The position numbers were made by a program, and so were the translations under genes. A stretch of 64,000 nt of DNA from Asanoa hainanensis (lineage in GTDB: Bacteria; Actinomycetota; Actinomycetes; Mycobacteriales; Micromonosporaceae): assembly GCF_900188485.1 (NCBI RefSeq), contig NZ_FZPH01000006.1:340618-404617 (forward strand), in the 5' to 3' direction. How positions within the stretch are numbered: position 1 is the stretch's first letter; every line of letters starts with the position of its first letter. Below are positions 49,553 through 57,672 of the stretch, piece after piece. Under the pieces are notes generated by a model. It was not told where the DNA came from. It saw only the letters and a list, made by a program, of their open reading frames with translations, and did not search any database.

Positions 49553-49981
49553 TCAGGCGAGCCGAGCGGTCATGGTGATCTCGGCGCCGGGGGACAGCAG
49601 GCGCGAGATCGGGCAGTTCTCCTTGGCGCCCTGGGCGATCTTCTGGAGCTCGCCGTCCTCGATGCCGGGGGCGTCGACGACGCTGTCCAGGTCGATCCGG
49701 GTGACGGTCATGCCGGCGTCGGTCTTGTCGAGGTGCACCTTCGCGGTGGTCTCGACCGAGGTCGGGGTGTGGCCGGCGTCGGCGAGGCCCTTCGAGAAGG
49801 CCATCGAGAAACACCCAGCGTGCGCGGCGCCGATCAGCTCTTCGGGGTTGGTGCCCTCACCCTCCTCGAAGCGCGACTTGAAGCTGTAGTTCCCCTCGAA
49901 ACCGCCCTTGCCGGTGCGGATCGTGCCGGAACCTTCGGTCAGGTTGCCCGACCAGCGGGCGGAAGAAGTGCGGATTGGCAT
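49553..49981 (-). CDS. OsmC family peroxiredoxin
   Basis: A 142-residue organic hydroperoxide reductase of the OsmC type. The two redox Cys are Cys57 in HAGCFSMAF and Cys123 in ENCPISRLL, with Glu48 and Arg-type partners in place. OsmC reduces organic peroxides using dithiol reductants such as lipoyl proteins. The ATG at 49981 is divergent from the F420-reductase-like gene with 37 bp between them. Confidence 0.92.
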   Translation of the reverse strand: MPIRTSSARWSGNLTEGSGTIRTGKGGFEGNYSFKSRFEEGEGTNPEELIGAAHAGCFSMAFSKGLADAGHTPTSVETTAKVHLDKTDAGMTVTRIDLDSVVDAPGIEDGELQKIAQGAKENCPISRLLSPGAEITMTARLA

Positions 49982-50018
49982 GCCTCGACGCTAGTCCACC
50001 GTCCGGCATGATTGCTGG

Positions 50019-50669
50019 ATGCGGATCGGCATCCTCGGCACCGGCGCGGTTGGTCAGACGTTCGGCACCCGGCTGCGCAATCTTGACCACGACGTCACGC
50101 TGGGTGCGCGCGAAACGGGCAATCCACGCGCGCTGGAGTGGGCCGAAGCACACGCGGCCCAGTGCGGCACCTTCGCCGAGGCGGTCACCGGCGCCGACCT
50201 GGTGATCAACGCCACCGCCGGCCAGTACGCGGTCAACGCGCTGGAGATGGCCGGTGGCAACCCGGTCCTCGCCGGCAAGGTGGTGCTCGACGTCAGCAAC
50301 CCGCTCGACTTCTCCACGGGCGAGCTCCGGCTGAGCGTCTGCAACACCGACAGCGTCGGCGAGCAGCTGCAGCGCGCCTTCCCGGACGCCCGGATCGTCA
50401 AGAGCCTCAACACGGTCAACGGCACCGTGATGGTCGAGCCCACCCTGGTGCCCGGCCAGCACACGATCTTCGTCGCCGGCAACGACGCCGACGCCAAGCG
50501 CGTCGTGACGGTGCTGCTCGGCGAGTTCGGCTGGGCCGCCAGCAACGTCCTGGACCTGGGCGGCATCGAGGCGTCGCGCGGCATGGAGATGTACCTGCCG
50601 CTCTGGGTCTCGATCCTGCGCGCCCTCGACGGCAACCTGGCCTTCAACATCAACGTGATCCAGGGCTGA
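50019..50669 (+). CDS. F420H2:NADP oxidoreductase-like (Npd) protein
   Basis: A 216-residue Rossmann protein with GILGTGAVGQTFGTRL at 4-19 (dinucleotide loop), TLGARETGNPRA (phosphate-binding Arg of NADP-type), DLVINATAGQ, and VVLDVSNPLDF, matching the NADP oxidoreductase, F420-dependent group. F420-dependent members move hydride between F420 and NADP; in actinobacteria many relatives are only annotated as NAD-binding. Its TGA shares an A with the ATG of the next gene (TGATG), so the pair is co-translated. CATGAT 6 nt before the ATG is a weak leaderless -10. Confidence 0.82.
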   Translation: MRIGILGTGAVGQTFGTRLRNLDHDVTLGARETGNPRALEWAEAHAAQCGTFAEAVTGADLVINATAGQYAVNALEMAGGNPVLAGKVVLDVSNPLDFSTGELRLSVCNTDSVGEQLQRAFPDARIVKSLNTVNGTVMVEPTLVPGQHTIFVAGNDADAKRVVTVLLGEFGWAASNVLDLGGIEASRGMEMYLPLWVSILRALDGNLAFNINVIQG

Positions 50670-52258
50670 TGGCCGCGTACGACGTCATCGTCATCGGCGG
50701 CGGCCACAACGGACTGGTGGCGGCGGCGTATCTGGCCCGCGCCGGCCGCCGGGTGCTGGTGCTCGAACGGCGCGACACGGTCGGCGGCGCGGCGGTCTCC
50801 GAGCACCCGTTCGGCCCGGACTTCACCGTCACGAGCCTGTCCTATGTGGTCAGCCTGCTGCCCGTCGACATGGTCCGCGACCTGCGGCTGGTCGAGCACG
50901 GCTATCACGTCTACCCGCAGGGCCCGTACTTCGCGCCCCGCGCGGACGGCCGCTACCTGGCGCTGCCCGACGACCCCGCCGCGCGGCACCGCGAGATCAG
51001 CAGGTTCTCCGCCCGCGACGCCGACGCGTACGAACGCTGGGATGCCTGGCTCTCCCACCTCGGCCGGCTGGTCGGCCCGCTGCTGCACGAGATTCCGCCG
51101 AAGCTGGGCTCGAAGCGACCGCTGGACCTGGCCGCGCAGGCCGGGTTGGCCGGCCGGCTGCGCCACGTCGACGTGCGCGCCGCCGTCGACCTCACCCGGC
51201 TGTTCACCGCGAGCATCGCCGACCTCGTCGAGGACCGCTTCGAGTCCGACGCGATGCGCGGCCTGCTCAGCGTCTCCGGTGTGATCGGCACCTGGGCGGG
51301 CCCACGCAGCCCCGGCACCGGCTTCGTGACCCTGCACCACCACCTCGACCAGACCGGCGGTCAGCAGGCCGGCTGGGGCTTCCCGCGCGGTGGCATGGGC
51401 GGCGTCACGCAGGCGATGGCGGCGGCCGCCCGCGCCTTCGGCACGGAGATCCGGACCGGGTCGCCGGTCGCCCGGATCGACACCCGCGGCGGAGCGGTGC
51501 TCGGCGTCACCCTGGCCGACGGTACGGAGCTGCGCGCGCCGACCGTGATCACCACCGCGCACCCGCGGATCTCGTTCCTGGAACTGCTCGACCGCGCCGA
51601 GCTGCCGGGCTCGTTCGTGGCGGACATCGAGGCGTGGCGCAGCCGCTCGGGCACGGTGAAGGTGAACTTCGCGGTCGACCGGCTGCCGACCTTCACGAGC
51701 CATCCGGCGTACGACCCGCAGGTGCACGGCGGCACGATCGTGCTCGCCGACTCGCTGGAAGAGATCGAACGTTCGTTCACGGAAGCGGCCGCGGGCAGCC
51801 CGGCCACCCTGCCGTTCGCCGACATCTGCATCCCCTCGGTGCTCGACCCGACGCTGGCCCCATCGGGCAAACACGTCGTCAGCGCGTTCACCCAGTGGGT
51901 GCCGCACACCTACGCCGGCGCTCCGCACACCGCCGAGCTCGACGCGTACGCCGACCGTCTGGTCGCCCGCCTGGAGACCGTGGCGCCCGGCTTCACCGAG
52001 TCGGTCATCGGCCGCCAGGTCATCGGTCCACACACGATGGAACAGGAATACAGCCTGGTTGGCGGCAATATCTTCCACGGCGAGCTGACGCCCGGGCAGA
52101 TGTTCCACGGCCGCCCGGCGGCGGGCTACGCCGACCTGCGTACGCCGATCAAGGGCCTCTACCAGGCAGGCAGCGCGACCCACGGCGGCGGTGGCGTGAC
52201 CGGCATCCCGGGCCGCAACGTGGTCCGCCAGATCCTGCGCGACCGCCGGCGTCGCTGA
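50669..52258 (+). CDS. Phytoene desaturase-like FAD-dependent oxidoreductase
   Basis: A 529-residue flavoprotein of the carotenoid desaturase/isomerase (CrtI) superfamily. The FAD-binding loop VIGGGHNGLVAAAYLARAG is at 8-26, ERRDTVGGAAVSE follows, WGFPRGGMGGVTQAMA is near 240, and GLYQAGSATHGGGGVTGIPG near 500 closes the site. CrtI-like proteins outside carotenoid clusters often have other substrates (retinol or pyridine-nucleotide disulfide-like), so the substrate is open. It is coupled to the NADP/F420-like protein by TGATG, and no carotenoid gene is nearby. Confidence 0.88.
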   Translation: MAAYDVIVIGGGHNGLVAAAYLARAGRRVLVLERRDTVGGAAVSEHPFGPDFTVTSLSYVVSLLPVDMVRDLRLVEHGYHVYPQGPYFAPRADGRYLALPDDPAARHREISRFSARDADAYERWDAWLSHLGRLVGPLLHEIPPKLGSKRPLDLAAQAGLAGRLRHVDVRAAVDLTRLFTASIADLVEDRFESDAMRGLLSVSGVIGTWAGPRSPGTGFVTLHHHLDQTGGQQAGWGFPRGGMGGVTQAMAAAARAFGTEIRTGSPVARIDTRGGAVLGVTLADGTELRAPTVITTAHPRISFLELLDRAELPGSFVADIEAWRSRSGTVKVNFAVDRLPTFTSHPAYDPQVHGGTIVLADSLEEIERSFTEAAAGSPATLPFADICIPSVLDPTLAPSGKHVVSAFTQWVPHTYAGAPHTAELDAYADRLVARLETVAPGFTESVIGRQVIGPHTMEQEYSLVGGNIFHGELTPGQMFHGRPAAGYADLRTPIKGLYQAGSATHGGGGVTGIPGRNVVRQILRDRRRR

Positions 52259-52284
52259 GCACTCCGGCGCTGGCCGGGGCGTGG

Positions 52285-52290
52285 CATGCT
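52285..52290 (+). promoter_or_regulatory. Weak leaderless -10 (CATGCT) before the membrane protein gene
   Basis: CATGCT keeps the conserved A2 and T6 and ends 7 nt before the ATG at 52298, favouring that start over ATGs at 52286 and 52292. Confidence 0.35.
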
Positions 52291-52297
52291 GATGCGC

Positions 52298-53035
52298 ATG
52301 TCCGCAGAGCCCTCCGGCCCGGCCGTCGTGGCGTTCGGTGGCGGCGACGCCAAGGCCGACGGTTCCTGGCCGCCGCTCGCGCGGCTGCTCCGCGTCTCCG
52401 CTGACCGGCGGATGCTGACCACGGTCACCGCGCTGCTGGCCGGCGCCGCCGGCTGCGCGGCGCTGATCGCACCGTGGTTCTCGGTCATGCTTCCGCTGGG
52501 CGAGACCGATCCCAACAGCGGGCAGCAGGCCGAGCGGCTTACTGAGTTCCACCTCGGCGACCTCGGCACGCTGGCGGTGGGCTTCCTGGTGTGCCTGCTG
52601 TTGCTCGCCGTCGCCTGCGTGCTCGCCGCCGCCGGCCCACCGGCGGCGCGCTCGGTCGCGCGGCTGACCGGGCTCACCCTGGCGGGCGGCGCACTCGCGC
52701 TGCTGGTCGCAATGACCGTCAACATCGAGAACTACATCCTGCGCAGCTTCTTCTTCCTCTTCCAGGAAGAGATCGACGTCGACAACCGCGGTGGCCTCAC
52801 CTTCGCTTTCCTGGGGGTGCTCCTCGCGGCCCTGGCGCTCTACCTGAGCGGCGGCGCGCAGCGCACGCCTCCCCCGCCCGAAGCCACGTCCGACGTGGCG
52901 TGGGGCTGGCAGCCACCACGCGCGGCGCGCGACGAGACGGCCGCGGCGGTCGCCGCCGCCGCACCGCTCGACCTCACCGTCCAGCCCGCCCGGCCGTTCG
53001 CCCTCCCGGACAGCGACGACGACCGCGACCGCTGA
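52298..53035 (+). CDS. Four-helix membrane protein, unknown function
   Basis: A 245-residue protein with four hydrophobic segments (about 38-60, 85-108, 120-138 and 160-180) and an Ala/Pro/Asp-rich cytoplasmic tail ending in DDDRDR. After the first helix the loop contains PWFSVMLPLGETDPN. No family is recognised. It lies between the desaturase-like gene and serS with short gaps on both sides, but each neighbour has its own promoter-like element. Confidence 0.68.
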   Translation: MSAEPSGPAVVAFGGGDAKADGSWPPLARLLRVSADRRMLTTVTALLAGAAGCAALIAPWFSVMLPLGETDPNSGQQAERLTEFHLGDLGTLAVGFLVCLLLLAVACVLAAAGPPAARSVARLTGLTLAGGALALLVAMTVNIENYILRSFFFLFQEEIDVDNRGGLTFAFLGVLLAALALYLSGGAQRTPPPPEATSDVAWGWQPPRAARDETAAAVAAAAPLDLTVQPARPFALPDSDDDRDR

Positions 53036-53066
53036 TATCCGCGCGACCACCGTCCGGGGGCCCCGG

Positions 53067-53072
53067 TAGGCT
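53067..53072 (+). promoter_or_regulatory. -10 element (TAGGCT) near the serS start
   Basis: TAGGCT ends 8 nt before the GTG at 53081; the 45-bp gap holds no Shine-Dalgarno. Confidence 0.45.
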
Positions 53073-53080
53073 GATTCACC

Positions 53081-54346
53081 GTGATTGACCTTCGACTGCT
53101 TCGTGACGATCCGGATGTTGTGCGCGCCAGCCAGCGGGCCCGCGGTGAGTCCGAGTCCGCGGTCGACGACCTGCTCGCGGCCGACGAGACCCGCCGGACC
53201 ACCGTGCAGCGCTTCGAGGCGCTGCGCGCCGAGCAGAAGCAGCTGGGCAAGCTCATGCCCAAGGCGAGTGGCGACGAGCGGGGCACCCTGCTGGTGCGCA
53301 CCAAGGAGCTCTCGGGCGAGGTCAAGGCGGCCGAGACGGCCGTGACCGAGGCCGAGGCCGGGCTGCGCGAGGCACAGCTGCGCGTCCCCAACGTGGTCGA
53401 GGCGGGCGCACCGGCCGGCGGCGAAGACGACTACGTCGTGCTGCGCGAGGTCGGCACCAAGCCCGAGATCGAGAGCCCGCGCGACCACCTGGAGCTCGGC
53501 GAGCTGCTCGGCGCGATCGACGTCGAGCGCGGCGCCAAGGTGTCGGGCAGCCGGTTCTACTACCTGACCGGCGTCGGCGCCCTGCTCCAGCTCGGCCTGC
53601 TGCAGATGGCGATCGCCCAGGCGGTCGAATACGGGCTGACCCCGTCGATCGTGCCCGCGCTGGTCAAGCCGGAGGCCATGGAAGGCACCGGTTTCCTCGG
53701 CGCGCACGCGAGCGAGGTCTACCGGCTCGAGGCCGACGACCTCTACCTGGTCGGCACCAGCGAGGTGCCGCTGGCCGCCTATCACAGCAACGAGATCCTC
53801 GATCTCGGCGAGCCGGTCCGCTACGCGGGCTGGTCGAGCTGCTTCCGCCGGGAGGCCGGCTCGTACGGGCGCGACGTGCGGGGCATCATCCGGGTGCACC
53901 AGTTCGACAAGGTCGAGATGTTCTCGTACTGCCGGCCCGAGCAGGCGCACGAGGAGCACCTGCGGCTGCTCGCCTGGGAAGAGGAGATGCTGGCCAAGGT
54001 CGAGATCCCCTACCGGGTGATCGACACGGCCGCCGGCGACCTCGGCAGCAGCGCCGCGCGGAAGTACGACTGCGAGGCGTGGGTGCCGTCGCAGGGTCGC
54101 TACCGCGAGGTGACCTCGACGTCCAACTGCACGACGTTCCAGGCCCGCCGCCTCAACATCCGCTACCGCGACGAGGCCGGGAAGCCGCAGACCGCCGCGA
54201 CGCTCAACGGCACGCTGGCCACCACGCGCTGGATCGTGCCGATCCTGGAGAACCACCAGCAGCCCGACGGGTCCGTGGTCGTACCCCAGGCGCTTCGACC
54301 TTATCTGGGTGGTCGGGCGGTTCTGGAGCCCGTCAAGCGCTCCTGA
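53081..54346 (+). CDS. serS: Seryl-tRNA synthetase
   Basis: Charges tRNA-Ser with serine. The 421-residue protein has an N-terminal antiparallel coiled-coil arm that holds the tRNA long variable arm (about 30-105) and a class II catalytic core: motif 1 around [15 protein letters not shown]-type ([12 protein letters not shown]), motif 2 [28 protein letters not shown] and motif 3 [17 protein letters not shown]-like ([13 protein letters not shown]). The GTG start gives [12 protein letters not shown], the standard N-terminus. A long bulged hairpin terminator follows. Confidence 0.97.
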   Translation: MIDLRLLRDDPDVVRASQRARGESESAVDDLLAADETRRTTVQRFEALRAEQKQLGKLMPKASGDERGTLLVRTKELSGEVKAAETAVTEAEAGLREAQLRVPNVVEAGAPAGGEDDYVVLREVGTKPEIESPRDHLELGELLGAIDVERGAKVSGSRFYYLTGVGALLQLGLLQMAIAQAVEYGLTPSIVPALVKPEAMEGTGFLGAHASEVYRLEADDLYLVGTSEVPLAAYHSNEILDLGEPVRYAGWSSCFRREAGSYGRDVRGIIRVHQFDKVEMFSYCRPEQAHEEHLRLLAWEEEMLAKVEIPYRVIDTAAGDLGSSAARKYDCEAWVPSQGRYREVTSTSNCTTFQARRLNIRYRDEAGKPQTAATLNGTLATTRWIVPILENHQQPDGSVVVPQALRPYLGGRAVLEPVKRS

Positions 54347-54357
54347 CCTGGGGTTTT

Positions 54358-54397
54358 CAGCCGGCGCGGCCACACCTGAGTGGCCGCTGCCCGGCTG
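54358..54397 (+). terminator. Terminator of serS
   Basis: GCGGCCAC-ACCTGA-GTGGCCGC (54366-54387) extended by CAGCCGG / CCGGCTG on the outside, with a small internal loop. It begins 12 bp after the serS stop. Confidence 0.8.
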
Positions 54398-54510
54398 CGA
54401 CGATTTCTCCCAAACGTCATGGCTGGGCTACCCAGTGCGAGGTACGGTTGCTGCCCGGCCGTTCGCGGCTTCCTCCCGGCGGTCGTCACCGGTCGGGGCG
54501 AGGAGGAGCC

Positions 54511-55332
54511 ATGCCCCGACCGGGCCTGCCAAAACTGGTCGCCACCGACCTCGACGGCACGATCGTGCGCAACGACGACACAGTCTCCGCTTACACCCAT
54601 GAGGTGCTCGACCGCGTACGAGCGGCCGGCATCCCGATCGTCGGCGCCACCGGGCGTGGCCCCCGCCTGACCGAGCTCACCCGCAACGACATCCGCGACG
54701 CCGACTTCCTCGTCATGGCCAACGGCGGCCGGGTCGTCGACCAGACCGACCCGGCCGACCCGATCGTGCTGCGCGACGCGCGCCTGCCCGGCCGCGTGCT
54801 GGCCCCGGTGATCGCCGAGCTGGAGGCCGCGGTCGGTCCGCTGACCGTGATGGTCGAGGCGTTGGACGGGCACGACGACCCGCTGTGGGGCGACCGCGAC
54901 CCGGCCTGGCGCTACCCCGACCGCCTCGAGCCACGCGCCCGGGCCGACTGCTTCACCGGCGACGTGATCAAGGCCTTCGCCCGCGCGCCGGGCCACGACG
55001 TCGACGAGCTGCTCGCCGCCGCCGCCCGGATCGTCCCGCCGGCCACCGCCACGGTCACCCAGGCCGGGCTCGGCTTCATCGAGATCCTCCCGCCCGGCGT
55101 CGACAAGGCGACCGGCCTCGCCGTGGTCGCGGAGGCGATCGGCGTCGACCCCGCCGACGTGCTGGTCTTCGGCGACATGCCCAACGACCTGCCGATGTTC
55201 GGGTGGGCCGGCTGGGGCCGGGTGGCCGTGGCCAACGCGCACCCGCTGGTGCGGGCCGCAGCCGACGAGCTCACCGGGAGCAACGAGGACGACGGCGTGG
55301 CCGTATACCTCGACCGGCTACTGTCTAGATGA
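54511..55332 (+). CDS. HAD superfamily (Cof-type) phosphatase, first of a tandem pair
   Basis: A 273-residue haloacid-dehalogenase phosphatase with a C2B cap. Motif I is TDLDGTIVRND (Asp14 and Asp16), motif II is GATGRG, and motifs III/IV are DKATGLAVVAEAIG with FGDMPNDLPMF. Substrates of Cof enzymes are sugar phosphates or cofactors and cannot be assigned here. GGAGGAGCC precedes the ATG. Its stop overlaps the ATG of the next HAD gene (ATGA). The pair shares the same C-terminal block SNEDDGVAVYL. Confidence 0.9.
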   Translation: MPRPGLPKLVATDLDGTIVRNDDTVSAYTHEVLDRVRAAGIPIVGATGRGPRLTELTRNDIRDADFLVMANGGRVVDQTDPADPIVLRDARLPGRVLAPVIAELEAAVGPLTVMVEALDGHDDPLWGDRDPAWRYPDRLEPRARADCFTGDVIKAFARAPGHDVDELLAAAARIVPPATATVTQAGLGFIEILPPGVDKATGLAVVAEAIGVDPADVLVFGDMPNDLPMFGWAGWGRVAVANAHPLVRAAADELTGSNEDDGVAVYLDRLLSR

Positions 55333-56123
55333 TGTTGATCGCCACCGACCTCGACGGAACCCTGCTGCGCGCCGACAAGACGATCAGCCCTCGCACGATG
55401 GCGGCCCTCGAACGGGCCGCCGCCGCGGACGTGCCGGTCGTGCTGGTGACCGGGCGCCCGATCCGCTGGCTCCGGATGGTCTACGAGCAGCTCGCCATGC
55501 CGCTGCCGGCCGTCTGTGCCAACGGCGCCGTGGTCTACGACCCGATGCGCGACCAGGTGCTGCGGGCCGACCCGCTGGCGCCCGAGGCGCTCGAAGAGAT
55601 CGCCCGCCGGCTGGCCGACGAGGTGCCCGAGGCGGTGCTCGCGGTCGAGATCATGGACGGCCGGCACATGCGGCACCACATCGACTACCCGATGCGGTGG
55701 GACAGCGAGCACGGCGGCGTCCAGGCCGTGCAGGCCGTCGCCGAACTGCTCACCGACCCCGCGGTCAAGCTGCTCGTGCGGGCCGGCGACCGCGATCCGG
55801 ACGAGTTCGCCGACCAGGTCGGCAAGGCCCTGGCCGGGGTCGGCGAGGCGACCCACTCCTCCACCTCGGGCCTCGTCGAGGTGTCCGCGGCCGGTGTCAC
55901 CAAGGCGGCCGGGCTGGCCTGGTACTGCGACCGGCTCGGTGTGCCGGCCGCCCAGGTGACCGCCTTCGGCGACATGCCCAACGACGTGCCGATGCTGGCC
56001 TGGGCCGGGCACGCGGTCGCCGTGGGCAACGCGCACCCGGCGGTGAAGGAGATCGCCGACGAGGTGGTCGCGAGCAACGAGGACGACGGCGTAGCGACCT
56101 ACCTGGAGCAGTTGCTTCCCTAG
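55329..56123 (+). CDS. HAD superfamily (Cof-type) phosphatase, second of a tandem pair
   Basis: A 264-residue paralogue of the upstream gene: TDLDGTLLRAD (motif I), VTGRPIRWL (motif II), TKAAGLAWYCDRLG and FGDMPNDVPMLAWAG (motifs III/IV), ending SNEDDGVATYLEQLLP. The cap domains differ more than the cores, which suggests different substrates. Translation is coupled to the first copy by ATGA. Its stop overlaps the bpa stop from the opposite strand by 4 nt. Confidence 0.92.
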   Translation: MMLIATDLDGTLLRADKTISPRTMAALERAAAADVPVVLVTGRPIRWLRMVYEQLAMPLPAVCANGAVVYDPMRDQVLRADPLAPEALEEIARRLADEVPEAVLAVEIMDGRHMRHHIDYPMRWDSEHGGVQAVQAVAELLTDPAVKLLVRAGDRDPDEFADQVGKALAGVGEATHSSTSGLVEVSAAGVTKAAGLAWYCDRLGVPAAQVTAFGDMPNDVPMLAWAGHAVAVGNAHPAVKEIADEVVASNEDDGVATYLEQLLP

Positions 56124-56704
56124 AGGTATTGGCCGGTGCCCCGGCCGCCTTCCTGCGGCGGGTTGGTGCCGGGCATGCCCGGGATCACGCCGGGTGCGGC
56201 GCCGGGCGGCAGCGCGGGGCGGCCGCCACGCATCTGCTCCAGCTGCATGCGGGCGGCCATCTGCTGGGCCACCAGGGCCGCCTGGATGCCGTGGAAGAGC
56301 CCCTCCAGCCAGCCGACCAGCTGGGCCTGTGCCACCCGCAGCTCGCCCTCGCTCGGGGTCGACGTCTCGCTGAACGGCAGCGAGAGCCGCTCCAGCTCGT
56401 CGCGCAGCTCCGGCGACAGGCCGTCCTCGAGCTCGATGATCGAACGCTGATGTATGTCGCGCAGGCGGACCCGGCTGGCCTCGTCGAGCGGCGCCGCCCG
56501 TACCTCTTCCAGCAGCTGTTTGATCATGCTGCCGATCCGCATGACCTTCGCCGGCTGCTCGATCTGGCGGCCGGGGTCTTCCTCGCCGCCGTTGTCGGTG
56601 TCGACCGTGCCGACTGGCCGGCCGTCCGGCCCGACCACCACCACGGTGCCCGACCGCCGGTTGGGCTCGACCTGCTCGTCCGGCGCCTCTGGGGTTTCGG
56701 TCAT
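56120..56704 (-). CDS. bpa: Bacterial proteasome activator
   Basis: Forms a ring that opens the actinobacterial 20S proteasome gate without ATP. The 194-residue protein has the DUF2587 helical core (about 55-140, KVMRIGSMIKQLLEEVRAAPLD-type, shown by MRIGSMIKQLLEEVR and RLRDIHQRSIIELEDGL) and a disordered Pro/Gly tail ending in GQYL, the proteasome-docking motif of mycobacterial Bpa/PafE. The ATG at 56704 gives the typical MTETPEAPDE start. The proteasome genes themselves are not in this window. Confidence 0.93.
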   Translation of the reverse strand: MTETPEAPDEQVEPNRRSGTVVVVGPDGRPVGTVDTDNGGEEDPGRQIEQPAKVMRIGSMIKQLLEEVRAAPLDEASRVRLRDIHQRSIIELEDGLSPELRDELERLSLPFSETSTPSEGELRVAQAQLVGWLEGLFHGIQAALVAQQMAARMQLEQMRGGRPALPPGAAPGVIPGMPGTNPPQEGGRGTGQYL

Positions 56705-56756
56705 GGTCCCATCTTTCCCCAACGCCGGCCGTCGTTGCTCCCCGGACCCGGCAAGC

Positions 56757-56762
56757 TAGCGT
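56757..56762 (+). promoter_or_regulatory. Leaderless -10 element (TAGCGT) of the alpha/beta hydrolase gene
   Basis: TAGCGT ends 7 nt before the ATG at 56770. Confidence 0.5.
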
Positions 56763-56769
56763 TCCGCAC

Positions 56770-57585
56770 ATGCCCGCACGCGAACCGGACCCACGCGACG
56801 TGCTCGTCCTGCCGGCACCACCGCCGGACGCCGTGGTGCGCTACGGACCGCACGCCGATCACGTCGCCGACGTCCGCCTGCCGTCGCGTGGCCCAGGGCC
56901 GCTGGTGGTGGTCATCCACGGCGGGTTCTGGCGCGCCGAATATGACCGTGCGCACACCGGACACCTGGCCGCGGCGCTGGCCGACCTGGGATACGCGGTC
57001 GCGCAGCTCGAATACCGGCGGACCGGGGCCGACGCCGAGGGTGGCTGGCCGGCCACCTTCGAGGACGTGGTGGCCGGCGTGGGTGCGCTGCCGGCACTGG
57101 TCGCCGCCGCCGCGGACGCGCTCGGCCGGCCCGCGCCGACCGCCGGGCCACCGATCGTGGTCGGTCACTCCGCCGGCGGCCACCTGGCGCTCTGGTACGC
57201 CGCGCACGCCCCTTCGGACGCCGTACCCGGTGGCGTGTTGGCTCTGGCACCGGTCGCGGATCTCGTCGAGGCCCATCGGCTGGATCTCGACGGTGGCGCG
57301 GTCGAAGCGCTGCTCGGCGGTGACCCCACGGCGCGGTCCGCGGCCTACGCGGCGGCGGACCCACTCCCGTCGATATCGTTACGGTTACCGACGGTGATCC
57401 TTCATGGAACGACGGATGCGCAAGTTCCGATCGACCTGAGTCGCCGGTTCGTCGCGGCCGCGGGCACCGTTGATAGCCAAATCACGCTGCTGGAACTCCC
57501 CGAAGTAGGGCATTTCGAGCTGATCGACCCGCGATCGGCCGCGTGGGGAAAGGTGACGGAGGCGTTGCGGTCCTTGCGGCGGTGA
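56770..57585 (+). CDS. Alpha/beta hydrolase, kynurenine formamidase/esterase-like
   Basis: A 271-residue alpha/beta hydrolase. HGGFW at 50-54 forms the oxyanion hole as in BD-FAE esterases and kynurenine formamidases, GHSAGGH carries the nucleophile Ser134, and HGTTDAQVP and VGHFELI supply the Asp and His of the triad. No kynurenine pathway genes are nearby, so a general esterase is as likely. It is leaderless by promoter position. The 3' part is richer in A/T than its neighbours. Confidence 0.88.
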   Translation: MPAREPDPRDVLVLPAPPPDAVVRYGPHADHVADVRLPSRGPGPLVVVIHGGFWRAEYDRAHTGHLAAALADLGYAVAQLEYRRTGADAEGGWPATFEDVVAGVGALPALVAAAADALGRPAPTAGPPIVVGHSAGGHLALWYAAHAPSDAVPGGVLALAPVADLVEAHRLDLDGGAVEALLGGDPTARSAAYAAADPLPSISLRLPTVILHGTTDAQVPIDLSRRFVAAAGTVDSQITLLELPEVGHFELIDPRSAAWGKVTEALRSLRR

Positions 57586-57594
57586 TCATATTTA

Positions 57595-57623
57595 TTGACG
57601 CAGCGTCGTCCAGACGGTAGGAA
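57595..57623 (+). promoter_or_regulatory. Promoter of the amino-acid binding lipoprotein gene
   Basis: TTGACG (57595-57600), a 17-nt spacer and TAGGAA (57618-57623) resemble a housekeeping promoter, in an AT-rich patch rare for this window. The -10 lacks the terminal T, so it is tentative. A GGGAGGG Shine-Dalgarno then lies 8 nt before the GTG. Confidence 0.45.
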
Positions 57624-57672
57624 CCCCGGGGGAGTGTGGCAATCAGCCCACCGGTCGGGGAGGGTCGTTTCC

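Noticed and set aside
53036-53080. T-box or other amino-acid leader before serS
   Set aside because: The gap is only 45 bp and holds a -10 near the start codon, leaving no room for a T-box.
50054-54373. Very long open minus-strand frame of about 1,400 codons across four plus-strand genes
   Set aside because: It runs antisense to the Npd-like, desaturase, membrane protein and serS genes, has no recognisable domain, is Arg/Gly/Ala-rich, and reflects the low frequency of stop codons in GC-rich DNA.
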